A DNA stretch of 64,000 bases. Origin: Ryuthela nishihirai. Its lineage: Eukaryota; Arthropoda; Arachnida; Araneae; Heptathelidae. Position 1 is the stretch's first letter. Every line of letters starts with the position of its first letter. Positions 44,351 to 56,384 of the stretch are shown one piece after another. A program made the position numbers and the translations under genes. The DNA lies in the NCBI GenBank assembly GCA_038380435.1, contig JAWZYU010000019.1:33629801-33693800 (forward strand). Direction: 5' to 3'. The notes under the pieces are model-generated. The model saw nothing but the letters and a program-made list of their open reading frames with translations, did no database searches and was not told the origin of the DNA.

Positions 44351-45350
44351 GAACCGTAACATTTCACCAATATCTATCTCACCTAATTCTTAGGAGTAAA
44401 CATAACCTTCTACCCTCAACACTTTTTAGGGTTAAATAGTATGGCCCATCGATTTTAGACATAAAATAAAATGAATTTTTAATTTATTTCTAGAAACTTT
44501 GAATGTCTATAAGCGGACAATAATGTGAAAACATTAACTTGTTTTGCTTTTTTTTTAAAATGAACTAATTATTGGAGTTTTAAACATTTTGTAATGCACC
44601 ATGGAAGATATTTATTGTGTTTTTAATATTTAGCCAACTGGACAAAAGTTTCGCTTATAAAGAATTAGTAATTCTAATATCTCTGTCTCTTACCAACAAA
44701 AATATTTAAATCGCATTTTAAGAATTCAGTAGCAAAGTATCAAAGATATATCATGTAGATATGGAACCTTAGGACCGTGAGTGGGACTCGAACTTTGCCG
44801 TGAGTGGGACTCGAACTCACGTCTGCCAAAACATGCCAGGTATTTTAAGAAACCGTCATAAGAATTCTTAGATTCTGAGAGTTGGCTGGAATTTTTCTAT
44901 GGGGTGGGGAAACAAATCAGTGTTTCAAGATACAGCCGTTCATTAATGAGTGTAGTTGCGAATACTGCAATAATGCATACATACTGCTAAGGTGCCCTAA
45001 CACCAAAACGAAAGAGAAAAGACACTTCTTGTTGAAAATGCATAAAAAAAGTTTTTTCGCATTAATAAAAATAAATTATATGCTTCTGAAAATAAGTAAA
45101 ATAGGTAAAAAAAAAGGCAAAATTTCGTATCCTTACGCTGAAAACAGCATTAATTTTTGGTACGCCAAATATTATTTAACATAAATTTTTTTATCAATTT
45201 TAAATAAATTTTTCTATGGGTCCTTCTTTTCCCATTCTTTTTTGCGCGGACTCTTGTGACAGTTTTGCGAGCTAGATCAACATGAACTAAATCAGAAAGC
45301 CGGTGGACCACGTTAATGACATCAACATAGGTTGTCCTGTCACTTAGATT
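44351..45350. other. No recognisable gene; short duplication at about 44776-44815
   Basis: 'gtgagtgggactcgaact' occurs twice, 27 bases apart, as part of a tRNA-like minus-strand relic ('gacgtgagttcgagtcccac'). A 100-codon Lys-rich ORF (44882-45184) is unrecognised. Confidence 0.35.
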
Positions 45351-45525
45351 AGGGGTTCTCAATGTGGAGTACGCCGTGAGAGCTCAAAAGTCGCTAGATC
45401 TAGTAACAAAGTAAAAATAACAATTGTTATACTATAACTATAGTTTATCTATCTATACAAGGGGTACACCCGTTACATACACATTTCCAGGGGGTACGTG
45501 AAGCATAAAATGCTGAAAACCACTG
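45351..45525. mobile_element. hAT-type MITE, short relative of the 23208 element
   Basis: Ends 'aggggttctcaatg' and 'gctgaaaaccactga', flanked by 'cttagatt' and 'cttagaca' (6 of 8 equal). This copy lacks the nested hairpin, and so confirms that the hairpin at 23236 is an insertion. Confidence 0.75.
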
Positions 45526-45937
45526 ACTTAGACAATTCTCTTACATTTTTTCTATTATTACTAATGGTGTACTTTTTACACCATTTTTTTACTAATATTT
45601 ATTTATAAATATACCTTATTCAGCAGGAAAATTATTCCTATTTATTATTAATTATCATAATACTAATAAATAGGAATATGTTTCTTTTAAATAACGTACG
45701 TTTATAAACAGATAATAGTGCAAAAATTAATATAAAGTACACCAGTCTTAATAATAGAAATAATGTATAAGAACTGCCTGATAGGAGTACCTATTCTTAT
45801 GTCATAATTTGGTCCACCGTCATTCAGTTGTAGGTGGCCTTGGCTAGATAGACTCAGAGCCAACTTAAAATTATGGTATGACAGAAAAATCATTAATCTT
45901 AATGAATTTTTTTGGATCACAAGCCTTTAGGCCAGAA
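45526..45937. other. No recognisable feature
   Basis: A/T-rich. A small inverted pair 'attcctatttattattaatt' with 'actaataaataggaat' lies at about 45629-45680. Confidence 0.35.
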
Positions 45938-45947
45938 TCATCATTCT

Positions 45948-46328
45948 GTTGGGTTGTTTTACCTCTGAGCGGCACTTTTTGCATACCATGGGCTAAATGG
46001 CCAGGTCACATGGACCCTGAAGGCTCAGAGAAGGTTGGGGGAGGGGACCCACTGGAACAGCTGTTGGGAGACAGATGGTAGCCTCCCGTCAAGGCGATCC
46101 AGCGTGTTCTTTAACGTGCACAGGGTATGGCTCTCCCGCACACGGGCCACGGCTTAACGTCCCATCCGACGGACGGTGGCCTTTCCAAGCCCATCGGTGT
46201 CCCCTACTGACCGTGGACAGGGCTGGAATTTTGCGGAGATAAATCTCAACGGTGACTCAGCTGGGACTCGAACCTGGGAACTACAGATTACGAGCCTGGC
46301 GCGCTACCGACTGAGCCACCCCCGCCCC
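45948..46328 (-). mobile_element. SINE-A, minus strand, young copy
   Basis: Complete from 'ttgggttgttttacctctga' to 'gagccacccccgccc', flanked by an exact 10 bp duplication 'tcatcattct' (45938-45947 and 46329-46338). Confidence 0.92.
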
Positions 46329-46338
46329 TCATCATTCT

Positions 46339-47062
46339 CTATATATATTATATATATATGTTGCATAAGTAATATTTGCAGTGTCAATGCATGCATATCC
46401 ATTTACACAGCTGAGCGAATGATAGATATACCAGCAAAAATATAGATGTGTCAAAATGTCAAGCATCGATCATATCTCGGAACAAAAAACTTGTTTTTTA
46501 TTGTCATGTGTAAAATAACTTTTCTTTTTACATACTGTCTTTTGTGTCTCTGCAACACCCAAGCTAAAAAGTGAAAGAGACTGTTAGAAAATGAAAAAAA
46601 AAAAGGAAAATAAAAATGAATAAAAAAAAAATGAGTAAAAAAGAAATCCGCCCACCCTCTCTCAAAATCTCTTGCATTTCGTCATTCCCTCCTTCAGTGC
46701 TTGTAGCGTTTCCTTGTCACCGTCTGTTCAACATCTGAAATGCAAACTGAAGTCCTCATAATAACGGGGTAATGAAAATAACAGAGTTTCACTCCTTTCT
46801 TCGGTCGCTTTGAGAAACAGCTGGCAATCATTGAGGCAGAATTCAACTTGCAGGATGAAAAGGGAAATGAAAGAGGAATAGAAAAAAAAAACTCGTGAGA
46901 AGACCAGTTTCATAGAAATACAAAAGCATTTTCATGCGCAGTTGGTTTTTTGTCTACATCACGTTTATTGTGAACACGATTTTTTCATTTCGTTCCCTTT
47001 TTCTGACGAGTTCATGAATCAGGAGGGTTAATGCGTTCGAGATCATTGGATGCGTTATACCT
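46339..47062. other. No feature supported
   Basis: A/T-rich with poly-A tracts at 46590-46640. A minus-strand stretch at about 46670-46730 reads DGDKETLQALKEGMTKCKRF and a stop, but it has no clear splice site and was not called. Confidence 0.35.
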
Positions 47063-47410
47063 TTGTTTTCACTGACTTACATATTTTTTCCCACCGATTG
47101 TCTTATGGATTTCTTTTCACGTGGTTCCTATATACACTTTCTCTCAATGATCACTTTGAATATTTTCTCTCACTGGCTGCATTATACATTTGTTCTCACT
47201 TGCTACCTTATACATTTGCACTCACTGGATGAATTATACAATTCTACTTATTGGTTTCCTTATGAATTTGCACTCATTGGCTGCATAGTACATTTGCTTT
47301 TACTCATTATTTTATTCATTTGCACTCATTGGCTGCATTGTACATTTGCTCTCAATAGCAATTTTATATATTTGCACTTACTAGTTGCATTGTACATTTT
47401 CTCTTACTGA
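47063..47410. repeat. Degenerate minisatellite, about 27 bp unit
   Basis: 'cactcattggctgcattgta' + 'catttgct' variants recur about every 27 bases. Because 27 is a multiple of three, a 115-codon frame stays open through the array and encodes a 9-residue periodic peptide (HWLHYTFVL-like). I read it as a by-product of the repeat, not a gene. Confidence 0.7.
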
Positions 47411-47783
47411 TGATCCTGTGATCTTCATTTAACCCAGTGTGCCAAAAACGTCCCACTCAGAGGTAAAACCTTAAATTTTTTTTAAATGATCCGTGGCTTA
47501 GAAAAGGTTAAGAATCACTGATTTAAAGCTTTTTTCAAAATTCATAATATTAGCACGCTAATAGAATGTTTTCTAAACTCTTCAATAATAATCTCTCTAT
47601 TATGCAATAAAAGTCATCTTCACTTGTGCCACTATCTATGAATACAAATGTTATTGACTTTCGTTTCCTTTTCCTGAATGAAAGAACTGACATCTAGTAC
47701 AGTTCCTCATATTTCTGCCCCCTGGCGGCATTATCTAACTTGTCTGCCAAAGCTGTCAACCATGACATTTTTTATCACGTGAT
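47411..47783. other. No gene; hAT-like end relic near 47495-47525
   Basis: 'ggttaagaatcactgattta' resembles the end of a hAT MITE, but no partner end was found. Confidence 0.3.
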
Positions 47784-48055
47784 CATCCTACTCATTCATT
47801 AGCTTTCCGCACCGTTTCGCGCTATTCTTCAAATCGCAGTCTCGGTAAACTCGAGGTTCCTAACAACTGTAGTTACATTAAAACGGGATCTGGATTGAAC
47901 TGACCGGTTACATCATCCTACTCATTCATTAACTTTCCGTACCGTTTCGCGTTATTACAGCACGCTGTTCTTCAAATCGCCGTCTCGGTAGACTCGAGGT
48001 TCCTAACGACTGTAGTTACATTAAAACGGGATCTGGATTGAACTGACCGGTTACA
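47784..48055. repeat. 131 bp tandem duplication beside the LINE
   Basis: 'catcctactcattcatta' begins at 47784 and 47915. The copies match closely to 'gaactgaccggttaca', apart from a 12 bp extra segment ('acagcacgctgt') in the second copy. Confidence 0.8.
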
Positions 48056-48141
48056 ATAACTGAAACTTAAATCGGTCGATGCCCACAAACACTGACGAAG
48101 TTTGCAAAGATGCTCTGGAGAGGAGACGAAATATAAAAGGC

Positions 48142-48198
<57 letters not shown>

Positions 48199-51100
48199 AG
48201 CAGCCATGGGCTACGGAGGTTCAACCAGCCGTGCAATTTAGTTCTCCAAGCAAGTCTATCCTGAGCTACATCTACTGTATCTGGCCACTGCACACCAATT
48301 CTAACAAGGTCCTGTTTGACATTGTCTGCCCACCGCATCCTAGGTCTCCCCTTCTTTCTAAGGCCTTTAGGCACACTGTTCATAACCCTATTCGCCAATC
48401 TATAATTATTCATACGGGCAACATGGCCAAACCAACGGAGTCTCTCTCTGCACAATATGCTGCTTAAAGGAGGTTGCAAACTCCTTTGCCTAACCTCATC
48501 ATTAGTTACAAAGTTGAACCACCTAATGCCCAAGACACTGCGTAAGCATCTGGAATCAAAAGCATCAAGTTTACTGTTATCCTGTTTACAAGGTGTCCAA
48601 GTTTCACTACCATAACTAACCCTAGAAAGAACCAAACTATTATACAGTCTAATTTTAGTCTTTAGGTGTATACGCCTATTTCTCCACACTCTCCATAGAT
48701 TCTTAAAAGTCCCGGCAGCAATCCCTATTCGTCTGTTAATCTCATGCCGCACATCACCATTATCTGTTACATAGCTCCCAAGATAATTAAACTGTGACAC
48801 CGGCTCAAGACTGCAACCATTCAGATTAACTGAATCACAGCCTGCCTGACCAATTTTCATCACTTTCGTTTTCTCTCTGTTTATAACCAAACCTACTCTA
48901 CTACCAGTCTCATCAACAGCTCGAATGAAAGAGTTCATCTCATCAACATCATTTGCCAAAAGGGCTAAATCATCAGCATAATCTAAATCAGAAATTTTCG
49001 TATCTCCAGCCCATTTAAGGCCAAAATCTTTCCCTTGAAGTGAAATTCGCATAACATAATCAATAACCAAACTAAAGAGAAAAGGAGACAAAATGCACCC
49101 TTGTCGACCACCAGAAGTAATGCTAAACCAATTGCTACAAGCCTTACCAACTCTCACACACGACTCAGTGTTATTATAGAGAGCTTTCATTATGTTAACT
49201 AACTTGTCTGGTATACCATATGATTTCACAATCAACCACAAATTATGACGATCAACAGAGTCGAAAGCCTTTTTGAAATCAACAAAGCTAGCAACCAAAG
49301 GTTTCTGAAACTCTAAACATTTCTCAAGAATCTGCCTAAGTGAAAATATCTGATCCACACATCCCCTACCACTTCTGAATCCACATAGATCATCACGCAA
49401 TTGACTGTCAACCAGATTCTTAATTCTATTAAGCACAATCATGGAAAGAACTTTACCTGGAACAGAGAGTAGGCTAATACCCCTATAGTTATCACAAGAA
49501 CTGCGATCACCTTTTTTGAAAATAGGGATAACAATAGCTCTGGTAAAATCCTTAGGAACCATGCCTTTATCATAAAAGATATTTAGAATTTCAGTCATCC
49601 AAGTGGTAACCGAAACATATCCAGCTCTAAGCATTTCTGTAGTAATTTCATCTACCCCTGGGGATTTATGAAGTTTAAGTTTAGAAATAGTCAAAATAAC
49701 TTCAGATTGTGTTATAGGGCCAACATTAAAGCCACCAATGCATCTATCATCATTGCAAACAATGGGAATAGAACTAACCGCATTGTTTAGAATATCACTG
49801 AAATGCTCCGCCCACCTAGCCATGACAGAATCCTCACCTTCTGCAACCTTACCTTGTTTATCCTTCAATATTTGTATACCTGTCCGTTTTCTACCACACA
49901 AAACATTAACTACCTGGTACAGCTCTCTGCTGTTGTGCTGTCTAACTGCTTCCTCGGCTTTGTCAGCCAAACCATCAAACCAAAGATTCTTATCAGCAGC
50001 TAACTGATCTTTTACACGTTTATTAAGTTCTCTGTAATGCTTTCTATTAGTACTAGTAGGGTATTGATTAAGGGCATTCCTGCAGTTCTTTCTTTCCGAA
50101 ATAAGCTCAAGTGCCTTATCACTCAGATAATTCTGTCTCTTCTGCTCCTTTTTTCCTAAAAGAGTACTGTTAGTGTCCAAAAAAGCCTGTTTAAAATGAT
50201 CCCATTCTTCCTCAACTTCAGTAGTAAGCATACCATGAGTGTCATAATGACTAAGTAACCTATCATGGTAAGCTTTGGCTATAACTGGGTCTTTCAGAGC
50301 TTCAGTATTAAAAGCAAATTTTTTAACCCTAGCACAACACTTTTTAAGTTTAAGTTGCAAGACACTTTTAACAAGGTAATGGTCAGATCCAATTTCAGCT
50401 CCCCTATATGTCCTGGTATTTCTAACAGAACTAGCCCATTTGCTGTTAATTAATATATAATCAATCATATTGCTATGCAGCCCATCAGGTGAAACCCACG
50501 TGTACTTATGTATGTCGCGGTGTTTGTAATATGTGTTAGTTATTCTGAAACCATTGAGTTTATTTACCTGTAGGAGACGTTGCCCATTGCCATTGCAGCT
50601 ACCAATACCAAAAGGGCCAATCACCCCTCCCCAAAGGTCAGAGTCAATACCAACTTTGGCATTGAAGTCACCAAGAACAAGGGTAATATCTCCTTTCTTG
50701 ACAGAATTCAAAATATCCTGAAGTTGTTCATAAAACCTATCCTTCTCATCCTCAGTGGGGGCATAACAGCAGATAACATTCAGGTCTTTAACGCTTGTCT
50801 GAAATTTTGCTGTAAGAAACCTTTCATTAATGCACTCATATCTTAGAAGAGCATCACTAGCGTGTCTGCTGAGAAGCAGACCCACGCCTTGGTGATGCTT
50901 ATTGTCGTCCCTCCCTGAAAAGAGAAATTTAAGATTATTTTTAAGAATCTGACCTTTATCTGTCCATCTGGTCTCTTGCAAGCCGAGAATATCTAAATTA
51001 TAATGGTGGAATTCTTGTGTGAGAACATCAAGAGAAAAAGCTCTGTGCAGAGTCCTCACATTCCAACTACCTATGGAGAGAAAATGGTTAGTAGGATGTT

Positions 51101-51209
51101 TAAAGAAACTATGTTTATTGAGAGAGGGAATGCCGACAATATCAAACAGCCCCCTAATCGCAGACATGGGGCAAAGACCCGTTCCCCCACCACTAAAAGC
51201 TGAAGCCAT
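48051..51209 (-). CDS. RTE-type endonuclease/reverse transcriptase
   Basis: The protein nicks target DNA and reverse-transcribes its own RNA. The N-terminal endonuclease (about residues 44-280) shows SWNVRT (N50), LQETRW (E79), CYAPTEDEKD, LGDFNAKVG (D181, N183) and GSDHYLV (D276, H277). The reverse transcriptase (about 505-815) shows HKSPGVDEITTEML, IPIFKKGDRSSCDNYRGISL, CGFRSGRG, the first catalytic Asp in SFVDFKKAFD (D644), GGRQGCILSPFLFSLVIDYV and the YADD box (744-747). The C-terminal part has YLGSYVTDNGD, WFGHVARM and KKGRPRMRWADNVKQDL. All catalytic residues are present, and the frame is free of stops and frameshifts across some 1,000 codons, as in active elements. After PWLL (about 1004) the frame enters the repeat tail: 18 Asp, then 30 residues from flanking DNA to the stop at 48051. 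The Met used here is the first in frame. Confidence 0.9.
48142..48198. repeat. (TCA)19 microsatellite, 3' tail of the LINE
   Basis: Nineteen perfect trinucleotide units. On the minus strand this is (TGA)n/(GAT)n directly after the LINE coding region, the type of 3' tail expected for RTE-clade elements rather than poly-A. Confidence 0.9.
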
Positions 51210-51690
51210 CTACACTGGAAGACTTCCTCCAATGTAGAATTTGACGATGCCAATAGAAGCAAAGAGTTCAGGTGCCTGCGATGACCTCTGCTCAGGATTA
51301 TCCACCAGCTGATAAACATATCCTGTGAATCTATTCACTTGGGGCTGTCAGCCCACAAACAAACAGAAAACACAGCGGAAGATTTTCCCTCCACAGAAGC
51401 CCACCAGTGTAGCAAAATCAGGATCCATAATCAAGCTCAGAGCCATATATCTGTCCAGTCCAGTGGGTTTATATGGTCAGCACCAGGACCCTGTGTGGTT
51501 GACCACTCCTCAGCAGGGTAGAAAAAAAAAAGAAAAGTAGCCATAGTTGTCCAGATCAGTAGGCCACACTAATCTGGCAGCCCTCCCCTTCCGTTCACTT
51601 CCACAAGAGAGTATCTCTTTTGAAAGGTACTAACGGTCTACGAGAAGGCGGGGTCGGACATTAGGTGCTAGGCTTGGCCGGTTCTATGCA
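48142..51690 (-). mobile_element. RTE-clade non-LTR retrotransposon (apparently full length)
   Basis: A single long ORF with apurinic-like endonuclease and reverse transcriptase, a trinucleotide-repeat 3' tail, and about 480 bp of 5' leader between the ORF start and about 51690. I could not find a target-site duplication, so the 5' boundary is approximate. Such elements copy themselves by target-primed reverse transcription in the nucleus. Confidence 0.85.
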
Positions 51691-52039
51691 TCATCACAAT
51701 TACCTCGATGAATTAAATCTATGACATCTATTCGATATTGTTTTGTGAGGAAAGAAATTTTTTATTAATTTTATTATAACATTAATTACAGATAACTTTA
51801 GGATAAAACATAGCATTTGTTTGTCACTGATATAATTCTTTTTCACTAGAGTTAAAGAAGCACAAAAAAATTGTCCGCTACTGAATCAATCAAAGCTGAT
51901 ATATAGCGTATAATTTAAATAAGAAAAAAAACATTTATTGCAAAAATTTGTAAGTTGCAGTCCCAATTATAGAGGGTTCGAATTAGTGAAGTTTTACGGC
52001 GTACATACATATATTTTGGGCAGTATATCTTCATGCACA
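51691..52039. other. No recognisable feature
   Basis: A/T-rich flank of the LINE. 'agagggttcgaattagtg' near 51972 may be a relic of repeat F. Confidence 0.35.
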
Positions 52040-52412
52040 TGGCATATGATCGGTAGCACGCCAGTCTCGTAATCTACAGTTCCCAGGTTCGAGTCCCAGC
52101 TGGGCTAGCGTTGAGTTTTATCTCCGCAAAACTTCCCGCCCTGCGCATGGTCAGTAGGCGGACATCGATTCGCTTGCAAAGGCCGATGTCCGTTGAATGG
52201 GACTTTAAGCAGTGGTCCCATGTGCGGGAGAGCCATTCCCTATGCACGTTAAAGAACACTCTAGATGGCATTGAGGGGAGACTACAATCTCTCTCATAAC
52301 AGTTGTTCAGTGGGGCCCCTCCCCCACCTTTTCTGAGCCTTCGGGGTCCTTGTGACCTGGTCATCTAGCCCATTGTCTGCAAAAAAGTGTTGCTCAGAGG
52401 TAAAACAACCAA
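52040..52412 (+). mobile_element. SINE-A, moderately old, 5'-truncated copy
   Basis: Starts within 'tcggtagcacgccag', with an intact B box 'ggttcgagtcccagctgg' and the full body to 'gctcagaggtaaaacaacc'. About 10% diverged by eye. Confidence 0.85.
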
Positions 52413-53466
52413 AACTCTTGTACGGGTATGTGCAAGAGAATAAATGACCCTATGCCCATAAGAACCATAGGGTTAAAGTAGGGGATATCTTAAATGGAGC
52501 TACAGGATATGGCCGCTGAATAAAATTGTTTTATCAACGTGGAATATTTTCAAAAACTGTTTTTGCATCAGGGAATATCTAAAGAAAAAGCTAGCATTTA
52601 TCTATTTTTGCAAAAGATAACACGAAACAAATAAACAAACTAACAATTAATAACCATGTAACATAGATGCAATTTTTTGTTGTTGTTTATACTCTGTTCT
52701 GAACTATAGCCCCCATTTTTTAGATCATTCTCAAAAAGTATTTTTTTTTAAATTTCTTATCAGTCAATCTATTTGTAGATATTTAACCTTTTTTTTTAAA
52801 GTGACAAGCGAAAAACTTTGTTTAGGTTTCGGTTGATACTAACGAAACCTTACTATTCGCATTTTTTCAGAATCTTCCATTAACATGAATTTCTATTTTC
52901 AGAGAGCACTAAATTTCTCAAAATTCTAGAAAACTTGAATTCCATATTCACCACAGATCTTGATTGGATTGAATTTTCCGATTTTAATTTCTTTTTTCTT
53001 TAATTTCACCCGTATCACTGAGAAAAGATCTCAAATTCAAAACAGAAAAAAAGTAATACATCTTGTCTGGCGGATACGGAACCATAGTTTACAGAGTATC
53101 CAGAAAATTGTTCGACAATATTTGTTCGCCGGAATTTTGTTCGAAACGGACTTTTGTTCGACGGAAATTTATTCGAAACGGACTTTTGTTCGAAACGGAA
53201 TCAAAGTTATTTTAGGAAAAGTGTCGGGATATTGTATCTCTCCAGTGCGAAAAATTTTAGTATGGTTTTCAATGGGAGGCTGGGTGCAGATGGGGTAGTT
53301 TTTACTTTTTTATGTTCTCGATCTGACCACTTGGCCCTCTCCCAAAACCCAAAATATTTATTCATGTATTCCCAAAATCTAGGATGTTAGAGAAGACATA
53401 CGCCGAATAATCATTGGAGTCAGCGTAATTGTTCGAAATGAGCGTCACATTGACGTAACATGATCA
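52413..53466. other. A/T-rich; short repeat cluster at 53108-53206
   Basis: 'ttttgttcgaaacggac' and variants ('ttgttcgacggaaattt', 'tattcgaaacggac') occur several times between 53108 and 53206, giving a partly open frame (52960-53298) that is unrecognised. The rest shows nothing. Confidence 0.45.
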
Positions 53467-53891
53467 CCCCATGTTATGCCAATGGAGCGCTAACTTCGAA
53501 AAGCAGCATTTTGGGAGAAAATGTGGCGGAGGATATTTTAATGGTCTGAATCAAATTAATCAAAATTTCGATTGTCATCAATATTTTCAGTCTTTAAGCA
53601 GGTACTGAAGTTTAAAAATTTCAGATTAGCAATCTGCTCTAAGAAATTTGTTAAAAAAATTTAAGAAATTATTTACACAAACTTTTAAAATATATATTTA
53701 TATATGAACTGCTTTGAAATAATATTTCCTATTTCAGTTTCAATTAACTTCCAATGTCTAGCATTGCTACAGTTATATATTCAAACTTCCATAGCTTTTT
53801 TAAATTTTAATTTACCTTTGTCACTTTTCCTATTAAACGTTTATTTTAAAAGTCATAGGACTTCGAAATTAGAATGCCATTTGCATAACAT
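53467..53891. mobile_element. Family D foldback/MITE-like element
   Basis: Ends 'ccccatgttatgccaatgg' and '...catttgcataacatgggg' are inverted repeats, next to 'gctaacttcgaa' and 'ttcgaaattag', which also pair. Internal motifs match 17624-18118. The ORF at 53704-54090 overlaps its right half and is not a gene. Confidence 0.65.
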
Positions 53892-54209
53892 GGGGGGGTC
53901 ATATTTCAATGATCACTCAGCGTATAGTTGTAGTAGAAAAATATCAAATAAAAGCAAACAAAAATTAAAAATAGAAGAAGAAAATGAGTCATCAATGTCA
54001 CTTACTTCTCACCAGCCAAAGTTGGTTCAAAGAAAGTTAAAAATGCTACTAAACCCCATTCAGATGGTAAAGGTAAGGGGTGGAAGGTAAAGAAACTCGA
54101 TTTCCATTTTAATGTAACATTTTTTCTTTCGTTCATAGGTTTTTAAAATATTTATTGAAAAATTCTTTAATATGCACATGTTTAATAATTTTTGGCTCCC
54201 ATTGCCCTT
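53892..54209. other. No feature supported
   Basis: A/T-rich. A minus-strand stretch ending 'GGTGAGAA' before GTAAGTGAC near 54003 is a possible 5' splice site, but no convincing exon could be bounded. Confidence 0.3.
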
Positions 54210-54222
54210 ACTGGCATTCTCA

Positions 54223-54608
54223 GGGGCGGGGTTGGCTCAGTCTGTAGCGCTCCAGTCTCGTAATCTGCAGTTTCCAAGTTCGAGTCCCAGCTGGGTCAGC
54301 GTTGAGATTTATCTCCGCAAAACTCCCCGCCTGCCCACGGTCAGTTGGGGACACCGATGGGGTTGGAAAGGCCGCCTCCGTCGTATGGGACGTTACGCCG
54401 TGACCCCATGTGCGGGAGAGTCATACTCTGTGCACGTTAAAGAACACGCTGGATGGCTTTGCCGAGAGGCTACCATCTGTCTCCCAACAGCTGTTCGAAT
54501 GGGTCCCCTCTCCCAACCTTCTCTGAACCTTCGGGGTCCATGTGACCTGGCCATTTCGCCCATGGAGTGCAAAAAAAGTGCCGCTCAGAAGTAAAACAAC
54601 CCAATCCA
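54223..54608 (+). mobile_element. SINE-A copy with 13 bp target-site duplication
   Basis: Full length with some substitutions ('gttggctcagtctgtagcgc' head). Flanked by an exact 13 bp duplication 'actggcattctca' (54210-54222 and 54609-54621). Confidence 0.92.
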
Positions 54609-54621
54609 ACTGGCATTCTCA

Positions 54622-56384
54622 AGGGGGCGGGTAGTCCTCCTTAGATCAGGCCCTGTTTATATATGAAACTTTATCCGGGTTTGAACCGCAAATACGATAC
54701 ATTTGTTTGTAGTCAAGATATTACTAATAGTAGATTGGAAAAGACAAAAAAAATTAGGATATTTCCAAACATAAATCAAATTGTTTAAATGTTTATTGGT
54801 CCAGAAACTTCTTTCGAAAAGTCAAAGTGCTATTTCTGTCTCATAAATGCACGGAATTCCTTTTAATAAAAGTTTCATTTATTTTCTGCTTACAGACAAA
54901 AAAAATCTTACAAAGGAATTTCTGAAGGCCATTTACGTAATTTTCTGTTATTACAATTCTTAAAGACAAGTGGCTTTTACACGAATAAAAAACCCCAGCA
55001 AGAATCTTTTAATTTTCTCGTAATGTATACAATATCACTTTCTGCTTTTTACGACGGCCATGGAATCGGTTAAGTGTCTATACAGCAATTCACGTCGTTC
55101 TGAACGCGTCCATCGTATAAACAACCTTTCTCCGAACACTCGTGCAACCTGTAATTAGAGTTATTAACTTCTTCGCAAGAACCGGAACGCTGTAAAAAGC
55201 GATAACTAAAATATCGAGCCATATAGGTCAAAACAGAACATTCCCTACTTGTCGTCATCGCTACTGAAACGGCAGTACAGTTTCTATTTTTTTTCCCTTT
55301 AATTTCCTCGTGGTCCAATTTAACCCTGTTCAAATTGTATCACTAGTAGTTTCGAATCAATTCCCAGAGCGCTATCTCTAAAAGTCCCCATTCATCCTTT
55401 TTTTTCGATCTACGTAAAACAAGTTTCGGGCAAGTTTCGGCAAGTTTTTTTTCTCGATTTGGTTTCTGTAGAGTGTAAAAAAATACCCAAGGAAACAAAA
55501 ACAACCTACACCTGACGCGTTTACCAAACATGACCTCGTTTTGAACAAATCTGAAAAATGTTTTTTGATGAAAACAGGTTGGAAAAAATAACAAGAACAG
55601 AAATAAATTTGCATGAAACGCTCGATACATAATAAAAAAAAGGCCTTCCTATCTCCCATTCCCCCTGTCCAACCCCTTCTTTCGATGTTATCGTTGTCGA
55701 TTAAAGGTTCTCATAAATTGAGTCATAATAGTCTTATTCGGCAGACTAGAATATAGAGTGGAATTTAGACGCCTAAAGAAAAATCATTAGTGTATACGAG
55801 AAACAATATCAGTTAAGTGCAAATCGATGTTAACTGTCTTTTGTTTGTTTCTCTAAACATGACAAACTAACTTATACATAAATGCACGAATGAGTACTGC
55901 CATTTTTGGAAAATAAAAATGATTTTAAGTTCAGTGTAGTCTTGGAAATATAAATATGTAAGTAATCTTGTTTAACATTTATCATCGTCATTGCTATCAC
56001 GCCGCCTCTTGTTTATTTTTACCTTCGAAATGACGGTAAAGAATAGTTGTACTACATGAACAGGTTCCAGTCAAGAAGAGGTGTTCCTTTATTTCGTTAA
56101 TATAAATTTCGCATAAGTAAGAATCTTTTACGGAGTTTGAAATTAGATCCAATCATACAGGCATTAAAGACTTACCGCAGATCGTTCAACAAATAACAAA
56201 AGAGAAGAGGATTCTATTTTCGTTGTCGGTTGTTTGTAAGGCTGAAAAATATCTCAATCTTTTCACATTTCATCTAAAAAAATGTTGGTTTCAATTCTTT
56301 TAAATTTCATCGGTGCTCTTTTGCCCACAATGAATTAAATGTCAGGACAGAGGGATTCAAAAGGCAAAGGGAACGTTGGGAAGG
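54622..56384. other. Long stretch without mobile elements; one weak exon candidate
   Basis: Apart from the terminal-exon candidate listed separately I see no gene. Two overlapping minus ORFs (55343-55659) are Phe/Lys/Cys-rich background in different frames. The absence of SINEs over 1.7 kb contrasts with the dense cluster that follows. Confidence 0.4.
55070..55199 (-). CDS. Weak last-exon candidate, cysteine-containing peptide
   Basis: On the minus strand 'agttatcgctttttacag' is a good 3' splice site. The frame after it gives RSGSCEEVNNSNYRLHECSE, then KGCLYDGRVQNDVNCCIDT and a stop. Five cysteines, with a CC pair near the end, resemble small secreted disulphide-rich proteins, but I recognise no specific family. 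An 'attaaa' poly-A signal variant follows about 55 bases after the stop. The same frame is also open upstream of the splice site, so splicing is not required. Confidence 0.28.

Noticed and set aside
46670..46730. Minus-strand peptide DGDKETLQALKEGMTKCKRF followed by a stop
   Set aside because: Protein-like but only 20 residues, with an in-frame stop just upstream and a weak acceptor site.
48079..48467. Poly-Ser, poly-Ile and poly-Met ORFs near the LINE tail
   Set aside because: All are readings of the (TCA)19 microsatellite in other frames.
53704..54090. 128-codon plus ORF
   Set aside because: It starts inside a family D element and continues into A-rich DNA; low-complexity composition.
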